DNA of 64,000 nt from JAAXHF01 sp963665955 (GTDB lineage Bacteria > Desulfobacterota > Binatia > Bin18), in contig OZ246887.1 of the NCBI GenBank assembly GCA_965231765.1, positions 4,960,001 to 5,024,000 of the forward strand, read 5' to 3'. The notes beneath the pieces are model-generated. The model had not been told where the DNA came from, ran no database searches, and worked only from the letters and a program-made list of their open reading frames with translations. Each line of letters begins with the position of its first letter. Position 1 is the stretch's first letter. This document shows, piece by piece, positions 16,338 to 25,098 of this stretch. The translations under genes and the position numbers were made by a program.

Positions 16338-17525
16338 ATGGGTTCCTATCTGCATGAAGTGACAGGGCGTTTAATCGCATGTAATACGGTCAGCAGTAAA
16401 AGCAATGCAGAAGCCATGGATTATTTGGGCGAACAGCTTGATGGCCATGGTTTTCGGGTGGCATTGCAACGGACTGAAGTATCTGGCGTACACAAAGTTA
16501 ACCTGGTCGCCTGTGCTGGACCACCGGAACCAGATGGACTGGTTGTCTCTGGGCATGTTGATACGGTTCCCTTTGACGGCCAGCCGGGTTGGACGCGTGA
16601 TCCGCTCCAGCTTGCTATTGAAGACGACCGAGTCTACGGCCGGGGGACATCTGATATGAAGGGGTTTGTCGCCCAGTGCGTTGCTGCTGCTGCGCAGCTT
16701 GACCTGACAACACTCGCCCGTCCGCTCGTGTTTGTGTTCACGGCTGATGAAGAGGTTGGCATGCTCGGCGCTGAGCGGCTGCTGCCGGACTTACCGGATG
16801 CATTGCGGGACATCCCACAGCCACGCTTAGCCTGGATCGGTGAACCGACTTCGGATCACGTTTTCCATACCCATAAAGGCATTGGCCTGGTGACCATACA
16901 AGTGCACGGGCTGGGCGGGCATAGCAGCATCCCGGAAAAAGGAGCAAACGCTATCGCTGTGGCGGGCAAGGTCATTGAAGCGGTCGGTCAGTACCAAGCT
17001 GAACTCCGGGCCCAACCCGCCGCCGAATTTGCGGCGCTCTTTCCTGATGCGCCATATACCAGCTTGAATTTTGGCTCGGTTCGAGGCGGCACGGCAGGCA
17101 ATATGATTGCCGAGGAATGCACCTTGCTCATCAGCTACCGCCCCTTGCCACGGACGGATGCTACCGAGGTCTACAATGAGATTGTCCGCCGCGTCCGGGC
17201 GGTTGATACGCGTGATTATGGCTCTGACCTACGGCCGACAATTGAGGTCAGTGAGCCCTTTATTGCGCCTCCACTCCTGTCGCCGCGTCATACCCCGCTT
17301 GAGCACGTGTTGTTCGCAGAATTTGGCGCAACAACAAGTGGCGGAGCACCGTTTGGGACCGATGGCTGTCAGTTTGCAAGGACGGGGATAGATTCTTTGA
17401 TCTGTGGACCAGGCGATCTGGATCAGGCTCACCAGCCCAATGAAAGCATTGGGCGAGCTGCATTTGAGAATGGAGCAGCCCATATTCTCTCGATTGTTCA
17501 CCAGATGTGTGGTGCCTCGTTGTAG
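16338..17525 (+). CDS. argE: Acetylornithine deacetylase (ArgE-type M20 metallohydrolase)
   Basis: 395 residues from the ATG at 16338 (MGSYLHEVTG), with GAGAAGGA 5 bases upstream; earlier in-frame starts at 16212 and 16323 are possible but unlikely. It has the zinc sites of the M20 family: VSGHVDTVPFDG (His, Asp), GRGTSDMKG (bridging Asp), TADEEVG (catalytic Glu pair), GEPTSD, and the C-terminal QAHQPNESI. The FGTDGCQFARTG segment and length fit ArgE (TIGR01892), which deacetylates N-acetylornithine in arginine synthesis. No other arginine genes are near, so a related N-acyl substrate is possible. A more distant M20 gene lies at 42214. Confidence 0.85.
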   Translation: MGSYLHEVTGRLIACNTVSSKSNAEAMDYLGEQLDGHGFRVALQRTEVSGVHKVNLVACAGPPEPDGLVVSGHVDTVPFDGQPGWTRDPLQLAIEDDRVYGRGTSDMKGFVAQCVAAAAQLDLTTLARPLVFVFTADEEVGMLGAERLLPDLPDALRDIPQPRLAWIGEPTSDHVFHTHKGIGLVTIQVHGLGGHSSIPEKGANAIAVAGKVIEAVGQYQAELRAQPAAEFAALFPDAPYTSLNFGSVRGGTAGNMIAEECTLLISYRPLPRTDATEVYNEIVRRVRAVDTRDYGSDLRPTIEVSEPFIAPPLLSPRHTPLEHVLFAEFGATTSGGAPFGTDGCQFARTGIDSLICGPGDLDQAHQPNESIGRAAFENGAAHILSIVHQMCGASL

Positions 17526-17577
17526 CGGCCATATTTTGTCGAGTGGGGTAGGCCCCACCGACTCTGAGGGGAAATAT

Positions 17578-18669
17578 ATGAAAGGTAACGTCGCCATTTT
17601 TGCCGGACCGATGAAAGACATGGAATTCCGGGAATACCCGTTGCCGGACGTCGGCCCGGAAGATATGTTGATCAAAATCCACCGGGCCAATATTTGTGGG
17701 TCGGACCTGCACCTGTGGCATGGGCGTGGGCCGGGCATGCCCAGAAACCGTGCGATTGTCTCCGGGCATGAGATGGTCGGTCAGATTTTTCGCCTGGGTA
17801 AAGAGGTGCGCAGAGATTGTTTGGGCCAACGTTTGGAAGAAGGCGACCGGGTTGCGTATACTTACTTTATTCCGTGTGGAACCTGCCCGGCCTGCTTGCA
17901 TGGGTCCTCAGCCTGTCCCAATCGCTATCGCTACTGGCTGCGCGACGCGGATGAGGCTCCGCATTTCCGAGGCGCCTACGGCGAGTATTATTACCTGCGT
18001 CAAGGACAGACGGTGTGCAAAGTCCCGTCTGAAATTAGCGACGAGGCCGTTTCACCGGCGAACTGTGCCTTATGTGAGTCGCTGTATGGTTTGGACCAAA
18101 TCGGCCTGCAGCTCGGCGATACCATTGTGATTCAGGGGGCGGGCGGACTGGGACTGTACGCGGCTGCATTAGCCAAAGATATGGGCGCAGCCCAGGTGAT
18201 TATCTTTGATAAATTGACCGATCGCTTGGAACTGGCCAAAGAGTTTGGTGCAGACATTGTGGTCAATATTGATGAAGTCGATGAAAAAGCCCGCCGCGAG
18301 TTAGTCTTTGACCATACACGCGGATTGGGTGCCGATGTCGTGGGGGAGTTTGTTGGCGCACCCCACGCGGTTGACGAAGGCGTCCGGTTGCTGCGTCAAG
18401 CCGGACGCTATTTCTGGGTTGGGAATATCACCCCTGGTCCGCAGTCAAGTCTTGATCCCGGTACCGTGGTGCGGGGCGGTCAGACCATTCGTGGTGTGAC
18501 GGTATATGAGCCGTGGGTCTTGCCACGTGCCATCGACTGGTTGGCACGACGTAAAGAGACCTATCCGTTTGACAAGATCGTCTCGCATACCTTTCCGTTT
18601 GCTGAGATTAATACAGCATTTCCGTTTGCAAACGAGGGCAAGGCGATTCGGGTGTCGTTGGAGATGTGA
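17578..18669 (+). CDS. Zinc-binding alcohol dehydrogenase (MDR family)
   Basis: 363 residues from the ATG at 17578 with GAGGGGAA upstream; the longer frame overlaps argE. Catalytic zinc ligands are visible in NICGSDLHLWHG (Cys, and His nearby) and SGHEMVG (His, Glu). A four-Cys structural-zinc loop is spelled CGTCPACLHGSSACPNR. The Rossmann loop is GAGGLGLYAAALAKDMGA, followed by FDKLTDRLE for the NAD ribose. Oxidises an alcohol or polyol; the specific substrate is unknown. It lies 52 bases after argE and may share its transcript. Confidence 0.9.
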   Translation: MKGNVAIFAGPMKDMEFREYPLPDVGPEDMLIKIHRANICGSDLHLWHGRGPGMPRNRAIVSGHEMVGQIFRLGKEVRRDCLGQRLEEGDRVAYTYFIPCGTCPACLHGSSACPNRYRYWLRDADEAPHFRGAYGEYYYLRQGQTVCKVPSEISDEAVSPANCALCESLYGLDQIGLQLGDTIVIQGAGGLGLYAAALAKDMGAAQVIIFDKLTDRLELAKEFGADIVVNIDEVDEKARRELVFDHTRGLGADVVGEFVGAPHAVDEGVRLLRQAGRYFWVGNITPGPQSSLDPGTVVRGGQTIRGVTVYEPWVLPRAIDWLARRKETYPFDKIVSHTFPFAEINTAFPFANEGKAIRVSLEM

Positions 18670-18714
18670 GGTGTGTGGCATGGGCTTCCAGCCCGTGGCT
18701 CATCTGGTCCCCAT

Positions 18715-18749
18715 GCTCTGCGTCATCATAAGATGTGACGACGCAGAGC
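18715..18749. terminator. Inverted repeat between convergent genes
   Basis: GCTCTGCGTC (18715-18724) and GACGCAGAGC (18740-18749) are perfect 10-bp arms with a 15-base loop. It lies between the stop of the zinc dehydrogenase (18669) and the stop of the LLM gene on the other strand (18754). The bases just before it (GGGCTTCCAGCCC) form a second small hairpin of the kind seen in dispersed repeats. Confidence 0.55.
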
Positions 18750-18753
18750 AGCG

Positions 18754-19821
18754 TCACAAGGAGACCGAAGCCTCGAAACATGGCATGATCCCGGCTGCAA
18801 AGCGCCGCATCGACTGCTCTGCGTCATCTCGCTGTATCGTATTAAAGTTGACCTGCAGAGACGCAATCTCAAAGCCGCCAACCTGGCGGTGATACTCTTT
18901 GATTTGCTGAATAATCACCTCCGGCGGACCAATCCACGCCGCACCTTTCTCGCGTTGCGTCTCAAACGTTTCTCGCGACAAGGCAGCAATAATCTTGTCG
19001 TAGTGCGGGTAGTCTTTTGATTGTGCCGTATCGAGCCAACCGGAGGCTGCCGCAACTAACGATTTGAGATAGCGGTTCAATGGATCACGGGCAATCGTGA
19101 CGGCGTGCTCTTCACTTTCCGTGCAGAACATATGAAACGCCAACATCACCCGTCCGTGACCTGTGTGGCCAGCAGCCCGCCATGCGTTACGATAACAGCC
19201 AATCAATTCCGCCATCTGTCCGCCAGCCAGAGGAATAGCCATGACGTTGTAGCCGAGCCGTCCTGCTCGCTCAAAGCTTGACGGAGTAGCCAGAGCGGCA
19301 ACCCAAAAGGGCGGGCGGGGTATTTGGGTTGGACGTGGGAGAGACGTGACGTTGGTGAGCTGATGAAACTGGCCTGCAAACGAGACGTTTTCTTCTTCGA
19401 GCAAGCGCCGCACCATAGCAACACCTTCCTCAAACCGAGCATTGCTCTCGTCCAAGGGAACGTGGAACTGAGCAAACTCATGGGGCAAAAAGGCACGCGC
19501 AAATCCGACTTCCAATCGTCCGTGCGAAATCGCGTCGAGCATACCAATCTCACCGGCCAACTTGAGCGGATGATTAAACGCCGGAAGGACTGCTCCACTA
19601 ATCAAGCGAGCTCTCTGAGTGACCATGGCAGCCGCAGTCAGGAAAAGCAGCGGATTCGGGCTATAACCTCCGTACGGATGGAAGTAGTGCTCAACCGTCC
19701 GAATTGACGTAAAGCCAAGTTTTTCTCCAAGTGCGCTGAGATACAAGGCATCCGCCCAATACTGCTCGGCTGAGCGTTCTGCGGGGCCTACATCGGGGAA
19801 GAATTGAATACCGAATTCCAT
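18754..19821 (-). CDS. LLM class flavin-dependent oxidoreductase
   Basis: 355 residues. Bacterial-luciferase-like: MEFGIQFFPDVGPAE, LSALGEKLGFTSIRTVEHYFHPYGGYSPNPLLFL, GEIGMLDAISHGRLEVGFARAFLPHEF, then LPRPTQIPRPPFWVAA. It is longer than the F420-type paralogues and closer to the luciferase alkanal-monooxygenase-like group, so FMNH2/O2 chemistry is a fair guess. The ribosome site is weak. It is divergent from the MFS gene at 20073, with a ~250-base shared upstream region. Confidence 0.87.
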   Translation of the reverse strand: MEFGIQFFPDVGPAERSAEQYWADALYLSALGEKLGFTSIRTVEHYFHPYGGYSPNPLLFLTAAAMVTQRARLISGAVLPAFNHPLKLAGEIGMLDAISHGRLEVGFARAFLPHEFAQFHVPLDESNARFEEGVAMVRRLLEEENVSFAGQFHQLTNVTSLPRPTQIPRPPFWVAALATPSSFERAGRLGYNVMAIPLAGGQMAELIGCYRNAWRAAGHTGHGRVMLAFHMFCTESEEHAVTIARDPLNRYLKSLVAAASGWLDTAQSKDYPHYDKIIAALSRETFETQREKGAAWIGPPEVIIQQIKEYHRQVGGFEIASLQVNFNTIQRDDAEQSMRRFAAGIMPCFEASVSL

Positions 19822-20072
19822 TACTTCGCTTTCCTGCTCTGCTGGTTCAGTTGCAGGTCTCTTCTCTCATGGACCGCCCCGATAAGAGCAGGAAATGAGG
19901 CACAAGACAACTTCGCTGGGCCGAAGCTTGAATGATTCGGTCGCCTGAGCAAGAAGAGCTCCTGCACCCGCGCTTTTCCCTTGTGTTCTGCTGGCAGGGT
20001 GTTAAGGTCCTTCACCGAACGTCCAGCTCTCCACACAATTTTCAGTTTGCCAGGCATTTGGGAGCAACACCA

Positions 20073-21398
20073 ATGATGGGACTCGAATCAACCCGCTGGA
20101 AGATTGTCTGGCTCCTGGTGCTCATCAGCGTGGTCCGCAGCATGGACGCCGTCAACTTCTCGGTAGCGGCCAAGCAAATCATGCCGGAATACGGTTTGAC
20201 CGAGGTGCAGATCGGCCTGCTGTATTCCATTTACCTGCTGGGCTATGCCGCGTTTCACCTACCCGGCGGCCTGTTGGCCGACGTGCTGGGGCCCCGCAGA
20301 CTGCTCGGTGCCGCCTTAGTCTGGTGGTCAGTGTTTACCGGGCTCACGGCCATCGCCCCGCAATTGCCTGGTCTGTCCATGCTGGGGCCGTTTGCGGCGT
20401 TTCTCGTTGTGCGCTTTTTCATTGGGCTGGCGGAAGGGGCGTGTTATCCAGGCTCAACCCGGATGCTGGCCAGCTGGATGGCCCCGGATGAGCGGGCATC
20501 GGCTGGTGGCCTTATCCTGAGCGGTATGGGCATTGGTTACGCCATTACCCCTCCGATTGTCGCCTTTCTCATGGTTCAGTACGGTTGGCAGGTAGCGTTT
20601 TACGGGTTTGCCCTGATCGGAGTTGGGCTTGCTGTCGGCTGGTACGCCTACACGACTGATGCTCCCGAAGAACACCCGCACGTCGGCGCAGAGGAATTGC
20701 AACGCATCCGCAATCAGAATCCACGCCTGGAGAGCGTAGAGCGCGAGGTTCCCTGGCGCAGTCTGCTGACCAATGCCAATGTGTGGTTGCTCGGTGCTGC
20801 CGGCTTTTGCCTCGGCTATGGAGTCTTTCTGTATCAAGCCTGGTTTTACTTGTATTTGGTGAATGTCCGCGGCTTTAGCCAACTCGGTGGTGGCCTGTTT
20901 GCCACTGGTCCGTTTATTGCCGTGGCGCTGCTCAGCCCGCTCGGGGGGAGGTTGTCCGACGCCTTAGTCCGTGACTATGGGCGGAGAATAGGCCGACGCG
21001 TTGGGGCGATTTTTGGCCTTGTCCTCAGCGCGGTTTGTACCGGTATTGGCGCTGGGGTTGAGCACCCCTACGTGGCCATCGTCTTGCTCTCCTTGGGTGA
21101 TGGCTTTTTGTATATGGCTGCCGCTTCAGCGTTTGCCACAATTATCGATATCGGCGGCCCATACACTGGGGTGACGTATGGCCTGGCAAACCTTATGACC
21201 ATCTTGGGCGGTGTGCTCGCACCGACGCTCACCCCGATTGTGGCTCATCGGTTTGGCTGGGATGGCGCGATTTATGCCATGATGTTCCTGACCCTCGTCG
21301 GTGCTATGATCTGGCTCAAGATTGATGCAGGTAAGCCCTTGGTCGTCAATGAACCGACGCCCACTCCGCTGTCCGCACAGCGTCAATCTGCTCCGTAG
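20073..21398 (+). CDS. MFS transporter, anion:cation symporter (ACS) type
   Basis: 441 residues from the ATG at 20073 (GGGAG ten bases upstream); the open frame reaches back to 19932 without a ribosome site. Twelve hydrophobic segments. The ACS subfamily signatures are AVNFSVAAKQIMPEYGLTE, LPGGLLADVLGPRRLL and EGACYPGSTRMLASWMAPDE. ACS carriers import organic anions such as glucarate, galactonate or phthalate with protons. It leads an operon with two LLM enzymes and a PrpF-type isomerase and may bring in their substrate (inference). Confidence 0.88.
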   Translation: MMGLESTRWKIVWLLVLISVVRSMDAVNFSVAAKQIMPEYGLTEVQIGLLYSIYLLGYAAFHLPGGLLADVLGPRRLLGAALVWWSVFTGLTAIAPQLPGLSMLGPFAAFLVVRFFIGLAEGACYPGSTRMLASWMAPDERASAGGLILSGMGIGYAITPPIVAFLMVQYGWQVAFYGFALIGVGLAVGWYAYTTDAPEEHPHVGAEELQRIRNQNPRLESVEREVPWRSLLTNANVWLLGAAGFCLGYGVFLYQAWFYLYLVNVRGFSQLGGGLFATGPFIAVALLSPLGGRLSDALVRDYGRRIGRRVGAIFGLVLSAVCTGIGAGVEHPYVAIVLLSLGDGFLYMAAASAFATIIDIGGPYTGVTYGLANLMTILGGVLAPTLTPIVAHRFGWDGAIYAMMFLTLVGAMIWLKIDAGKPLVVNEPTPTPLSAQRQSAP

Positions 21399-21489
21399 TG
21401 CCGCTCTGTAGTGCACCTGTCACAACGTAACGAGGGCAGGAGAAGAAGCTAGTGGATAATTGGTTCTGAAGTGAAAAAGGAGGAAGCGC

Positions 21490-22377
21490 ATGAAATTTGG
21501 ACTAATGGGAGTGGGGAGTGGTTCAACGGTCCGCCCGGATATGCTGACGCAGATTGCCCAAAAAGGTGAAGAGCTGGGCTTTGAGTCGGCCTGGATTCCG
21601 GAACACTTGGCCGTTCCAGTCGAAATGAAAGCCAACTATCCAGGTTCAGCCGACGGCAAGTTCCCCGGCGGTCCTGGGGTGGCGCTACACGACCCGTTTG
21701 TCGCGCTGTCATTTGTTGCTGCCCAGACAAAGACGATCAAGCTCGGCACTGGCGTTTTTGTCTTGCCGTTGCGCAATACCCTGAGTGTCGCCAAAGCGGT
21801 CGCCAGTCTCGATGTGTTGTCCGAGGGCCGCATGATGCTCGGCATTGGCGTGGGCTGGTGTGAAGAGGAGTTCGACGCGGTGGGTATGCCGTTCAAGAAC
21901 CGGGCTGGCCGAACGCGGGAAGCGGTGAAAGTGATGAAATCGCTGTGGACTGAGGACACGCCACAGTTTGACGGTACATATCACAATTTTCAGCCCATAG
22001 GCTTTAACCCCAAGCCCGTCCAAAAACCGTATCCGCCGCTGATCTTTGGTGGTGAGAGTCGAGCAGCGCTCAAACGTACGGCTGAGTTGGCCGATGGCTG
22101 GTGCGGGATTCGGTATACGCCGGAGAGCGTCAAGCCGTACTTGGCCACACTCAAAGAGCTGTGTCAGGAGGCTGGGCGCGACTATTCACAGCTGGAGATT
22201 ACGGCTGGTATTGAACCTGGGCTGCCGTTGACGCTCGATACGGTCAAGCAGTTTGAAGATGCCGGCGTGCATCGACTGTTTGCTTTCTCGCCAGGCTGGA
22301 TGCGCCGTTCGCGCTTTGGAACTGATTTGTATCCGCAGATGGAACGTTTTGCTAATGAGGTGATGGCAAAAATGTAG
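21490..22377 (+). CDS. LLM class F420-type oxidoreductase (TIGR03619-like)
   Basis: 295 residues with a strong AAGGAGG site. LLM barrel: MKFGLMGVGSGSTV, EELGFESAWIPEHLAVP, KLGTGVFVLPLRNTLSVAKAVASLD, MLGIGVGWCEEEFDAVG and KPVQKPYPPLIFGGES. It is clearly the same subfamily as the gene at 14520. Cofactor F420 or FMN cannot be settled from sequence. It follows the ACS-type MFS gene by 91 bases and precedes the Tat-exported LLM by 41 bases. Confidence 0.88.
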   Translation: MKFGLMGVGSGSTVRPDMLTQIAQKGEELGFESAWIPEHLAVPVEMKANYPGSADGKFPGGPGVALHDPFVALSFVAAQTKTIKLGTGVFVLPLRNTLSVAKAVASLDVLSEGRMMLGIGVGWCEEEFDAVGMPFKNRAGRTREAVKVMKSLWTEDTPQFDGTYHNFQPIGFNPKPVQKPYPPLIFGGESRAALKRTAELADGWCGIRYTPESVKPYLATLKELCQEAGRDYSQLEITAGIEPGLPLTLDTVKQFEDAGVHRLFAFSPGWMRRSRFGTDLYPQMERFANEVMAKM

Positions 22378-22418
22378 AATGCAGACGGTAGAGTGATTAA
22401 TACCGGAAGGAGAACCAC

Positions 22419-23438
22419 ATGCCAAAAGCCCCTATCTCTCGACGCCGCTTCCTGAAAAGCGTCAGTACTACAGCCGCCGCGGCGACACTCGCCGGGCGTT
22501 TTGCTTTTCCCGAGACGGTCCACGCTGCGGCTCATGATCCTGATGCAACGACGAACGGACTGCACTTTGGTATTCAAGCCCCCCCACAGAATGTGACGTA
22601 TCGCACACTCCAACAGACCTGGCTTGAAGCAGATGAGTTAGGCTTTGATAGTGCGTTTGGGTTCGATCATTTTTTCCCGATCTTTAGTGATCCAACCGGC
22701 AGCTGTTTGGAAGGCTGGACGCTGTTGGCAGCTCTCGCCGCACAAACCAAGAATATTAAGATTGGTCTGCTGGTGACGGGCAATACCTATCGAAACCCAG
22801 CCATACTGGCCAAAATGGCGACGACGGTAGACCACATCAGCAATGGACGGCTGATTTTAGGGCTGGGCGCTGGCTGGTTTGAGCTTGAGCATAAGGCCCT
22901 TGATATCCCATATTACACACCTGGGAAGCGCGCTCGGCGTCTGGTTGAAGCGGTCGAGTTGATCAAGATGTTGTTCACCCAGGAAAAGACAAATTACAAG
23001 GGAAAATATTATACGATTACGGATGCCCCGTTTGAACCGAAGCCCATTCAGAAGCCGCACCCGCCTGTTCTGATCGGCGGAATGGGACCGAAAATTATTC
23101 AGCCCTTGGCGGCTCGGCATGCTGATATTTGGCATTTTTCTCCCGGAGCCGGAGACCTGGACGGAGTCAAAAAAATCTGTGCCAATTTTGATACTATCTG
23201 CAAGAAAGTCGGGCGTGATCCAGCTGCGGTGAAGAAGTCTGTGTCTTTACGTTTTCCACTGTTGAACCAGCCTGCGGCACAGATTATCCAGCAGGTGAAG
23301 GATTTGAGAGCGGCTGGAGTGGAGTATTTCATTCTGTCACTGTTTGAGAATATGGATCGTGAGGTGCTGCGGCGGTTTGCCAAAGAGGTGCTGCCGGAGT
23401 TTCGGGGGGGCGTGAAGAGCATAAAACGTGAAACGTAA
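22419..23438 (+). CDS. Tat-exported LLM class oxidoreductase
   Basis: 339 residues with GGAGAACC before the ATG. The N-terminus has a twin-arginine signal: SRRRFLKS, then the moderately hydrophobic TTAAAATLAGRFAF and a likely cleavage site after VHAAA. The mature part is a complete LLM barrel (LGFDSAFGFDHFFPIF, LLVTGNTYRNPAILAKMATTVD, GRLILGLGAGWFELEH, KPIQKPHPPVLIGG). Tat export implies folding with its cofactor in the cytoplasm and action in the periplasm. The family is usually cytosolic, but Tat-exported F420-dependent enzymes are known in mycobacteria. Its neighbours are a cytosolic LLM and PrpF. Confidence 0.87.
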   Translation: MPKAPISRRRFLKSVSTTAAAATLAGRFAFPETVHAAAHDPDATTNGLHFGIQAPPQNVTYRTLQQTWLEADELGFDSAFGFDHFFPIFSDPTGSCLEGWTLLAALAAQTKNIKIGLLVTGNTYRNPAILAKMATTVDHISNGRLILGLGAGWFELEHKALDIPYYTPGKRARRLVEAVELIKMLFTQEKTNYKGKYYTITDAPFEPKPIQKPHPPVLIGGMGPKIIQPLAARHADIWHFSPGAGDLDGVKKICANFDTICKKVGRDPAAVKKSVSLRFPLLNQPAAQIIQQVKDLRAAGVEYFILSLFENMDREVLRRFAKEVLPEFRGGVKSIKRET

Positions 23439-23454
23439 TAAAGAGGGCAGGGCA

Positions 23455-24636
23455 ATGCAGCACAAAGTTCCGGCGGTATTTATGCGTGGCGGTACGAGTC
23501 GGGCAATCTGTTTTAATGAAGATGACTTGGCAGCCTATGATCAACTGACGCGCGAGCGGATTATTCTGGCTGCGTTGGGCAGTCCCGATATGCATGGGCG
23601 CCAAGTCGATGGACTCGGCGGCGGTATTTCCTCTCTCAGCAAGGTCGCGATTATTGGGAAGAGTGCACACAGTGATGCTGACGTGACCTTTACCTTTGGG
23701 CAGGTGGACGTACGGACATCGACGATCGATTGGAGCAGTACGTGCGGCAATATTTCGTCGGCGGTTGGGCCGTTTGCGATTGATGAAGGCTTGGTGCCAG
23801 CTGTCGAGCCGATCACCCAAATCCGCGTGTTGGCGACGAACACCGGTAAGCGCTATATCGCTCAGGTGCCTGTGTGTGACGGTCAGGCTGAAGTTGAGGG
23901 CGAGTACACGATTGACGGAGTCCCCGCTCCGGGGGCGTGCATTACGCTGGAGTACTTAGAGCCTGGTGGCTCGCTCGGTGGCTCGGTGTTGCCGACCGGG
24001 CTAGCGCAGCAGGAAATAATAGTAGCGAGTGGTCGTCAGGTCACGCTCTCGCTTGTTGACGCTGCAATTCCGACCGTTTTTGTCCGAGCTGAAGAATTGG
24101 CTGTTGATGCGCGTCGTTTAGCCGCCGATCTTGATGCTGAGGGTGTATTGCAAGAGTTGCTCGAAGAAATTCGCTGTCATGGAGCCGTCTTATTAGGGCT
24201 TGCCGAGAACATTGAGAGTGCGCATACACACAGCCCGGGGGCGCCAAAGATTGCTATGGTTGCGCCTCCGGCTTCGTATGAGAGCAGTGGCGGGAAGTGT
24301 GTTGACGTCGAACATATAGATTTGCTCGCTCGGGCAATTTCGATGGGGAACACGCATCGAACGTTTCCCGGCACGGTATCTATGTGTACTGCTGTTGCTG
24401 CTGCTGTCGCAGGGACTGTTGTCCACGAGGTCTCGCAGGCTGCCTCCTCTGAACAGCTGCGGATTGGCCATCCAGCCGGAATAATGGAGATTGGGGCCAA
24501 AGTGAAACGCTGTGGGTCAGAATGGCGGGCCGAAAGCGTGATCGCTCAGCGCACTGCTCGCCGGATTATGGAAGGTGCTGTTCTTGTTCCTCAGCAGTAT
24601 CTGAGAGGAACTCCGTGGTTTGCCGGTTGTCTTTAG
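23455..24636 (+). CDS. PrpF family isomerase (4-oxalomesaconate tautomerase / aconitate isomerase-like)
   Basis: 393 residues from the ATG at 23455. PrpF marks: VFMRGGTSRAICF at the start, LAALGSPDMHGRQVDGLGGG, SSTCGNISSAVGPFAIDEG (catalytic Cys region), and the later GNTHRTFPGTVSMC. PrpF-fold enzymes move a double bond in small di- or tricarboxylic acids (2-methylaconitate, oxalomesaconate). Last gene of the operon MFS-LLM-TatLLM-PrpF, 16 bases after the Tat-LLM gene. Together these suggest uptake and oxidative breakdown of an aromatic or polycarboxylic acid (inference). Confidence 0.9.
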   Translation: MQHKVPAVFMRGGTSRAICFNEDDLAAYDQLTRERIILAALGSPDMHGRQVDGLGGGISSLSKVAIIGKSAHSDADVTFTFGQVDVRTSTIDWSSTCGNISSAVGPFAIDEGLVPAVEPITQIRVLATNTGKRYIAQVPVCDGQAEVEGEYTIDGVPAPGACITLEYLEPGGSLGGSVLPTGLAQQEIIVASGRQVTLSLVDAAIPTVFVRAEELAVDARRLAADLDAEGVLQELLEEIRCHGAVLLGLAENIESAHTHSPGAPKIAMVAPPASYESSGGKCVDVEHIDLLARAISMGNTHRTFPGTVSMCTAVAAAVAGTVVHEVSQAASSEQLRIGHPAGIMEIGAKVKRCGSEWRAESVIAQRTARRIMEGAVLVPQQYLRGTPWFAGCL

Positions 24637-24639
24637 CCG

Positions 24640-24862
24640 CGTGCCGATGAGGACGACCCATCCGGTGTTGAAGCGCTTGCTCGGATCAAAGAGCTGACGC
24701 AAGCCGGCCAGATTTTGCTTGACCGTCGTCGCCGCATAGGTCTGGGTCATCTGCTTGATGTAGCCAGCGACATGCAAGGGCCGCACAAGCGATAGGCCGC
24801 CGTCACATACGCAGGGCGCGTATTCCGATTGTAGTGTGTAAAGTGAACCATGCCGGGTAGTG
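24640..24862 (-). pseudogene. Degraded tyrosine-recombinase (integrase) N-terminal domain
   Basis: Read on the minus strand, one frame gives YNRNTRPAYVTAAYRL and another gives RPLHVAGYIKQM, then YAATTVKQNLAGLRQLFD. This is the order found in the SAM-like core-binding domain of phage-type integrases (NTRRAY...; ...HVAAYI...; ..PTVKQHLAALRMLFD). A frameshift and a loss of ~12 codons separate the two parts, and the catalytic domain is gone. The bases from 24863 to 25098 hold nothing else recognisable. It marks the left edge of the restriction-gene island. Confidence 0.65.
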
Positions 24863-25098
24863 TGCCGATTTGGCCGGTTTTGGCCTGAAAGAAGTGTATG
24901 AAAGAGGGCTGAAATATCTTGTTGCGCCGAAATTATTTTTTTGCGGCGCTCCCGGGCGGGCTATTTATTTTCTATTGCCTGTATGGAGGCTGAGAAGATC
25001 CTTTGCTGTTGCCTGATACATGCCTGTACGCATTATTAACAGCCTCCCGTATTTCTTCTACTGCTTCGTGCCCCCGCCCAGATATGACGCCGAGCGCC

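Noticed and set aside
24787..25098. tRNA gene as integration site beside the integrase relic
   Set aside because: No cloverleaf, T-loop GTTCRA or CCA end found in this stretch on either strand.
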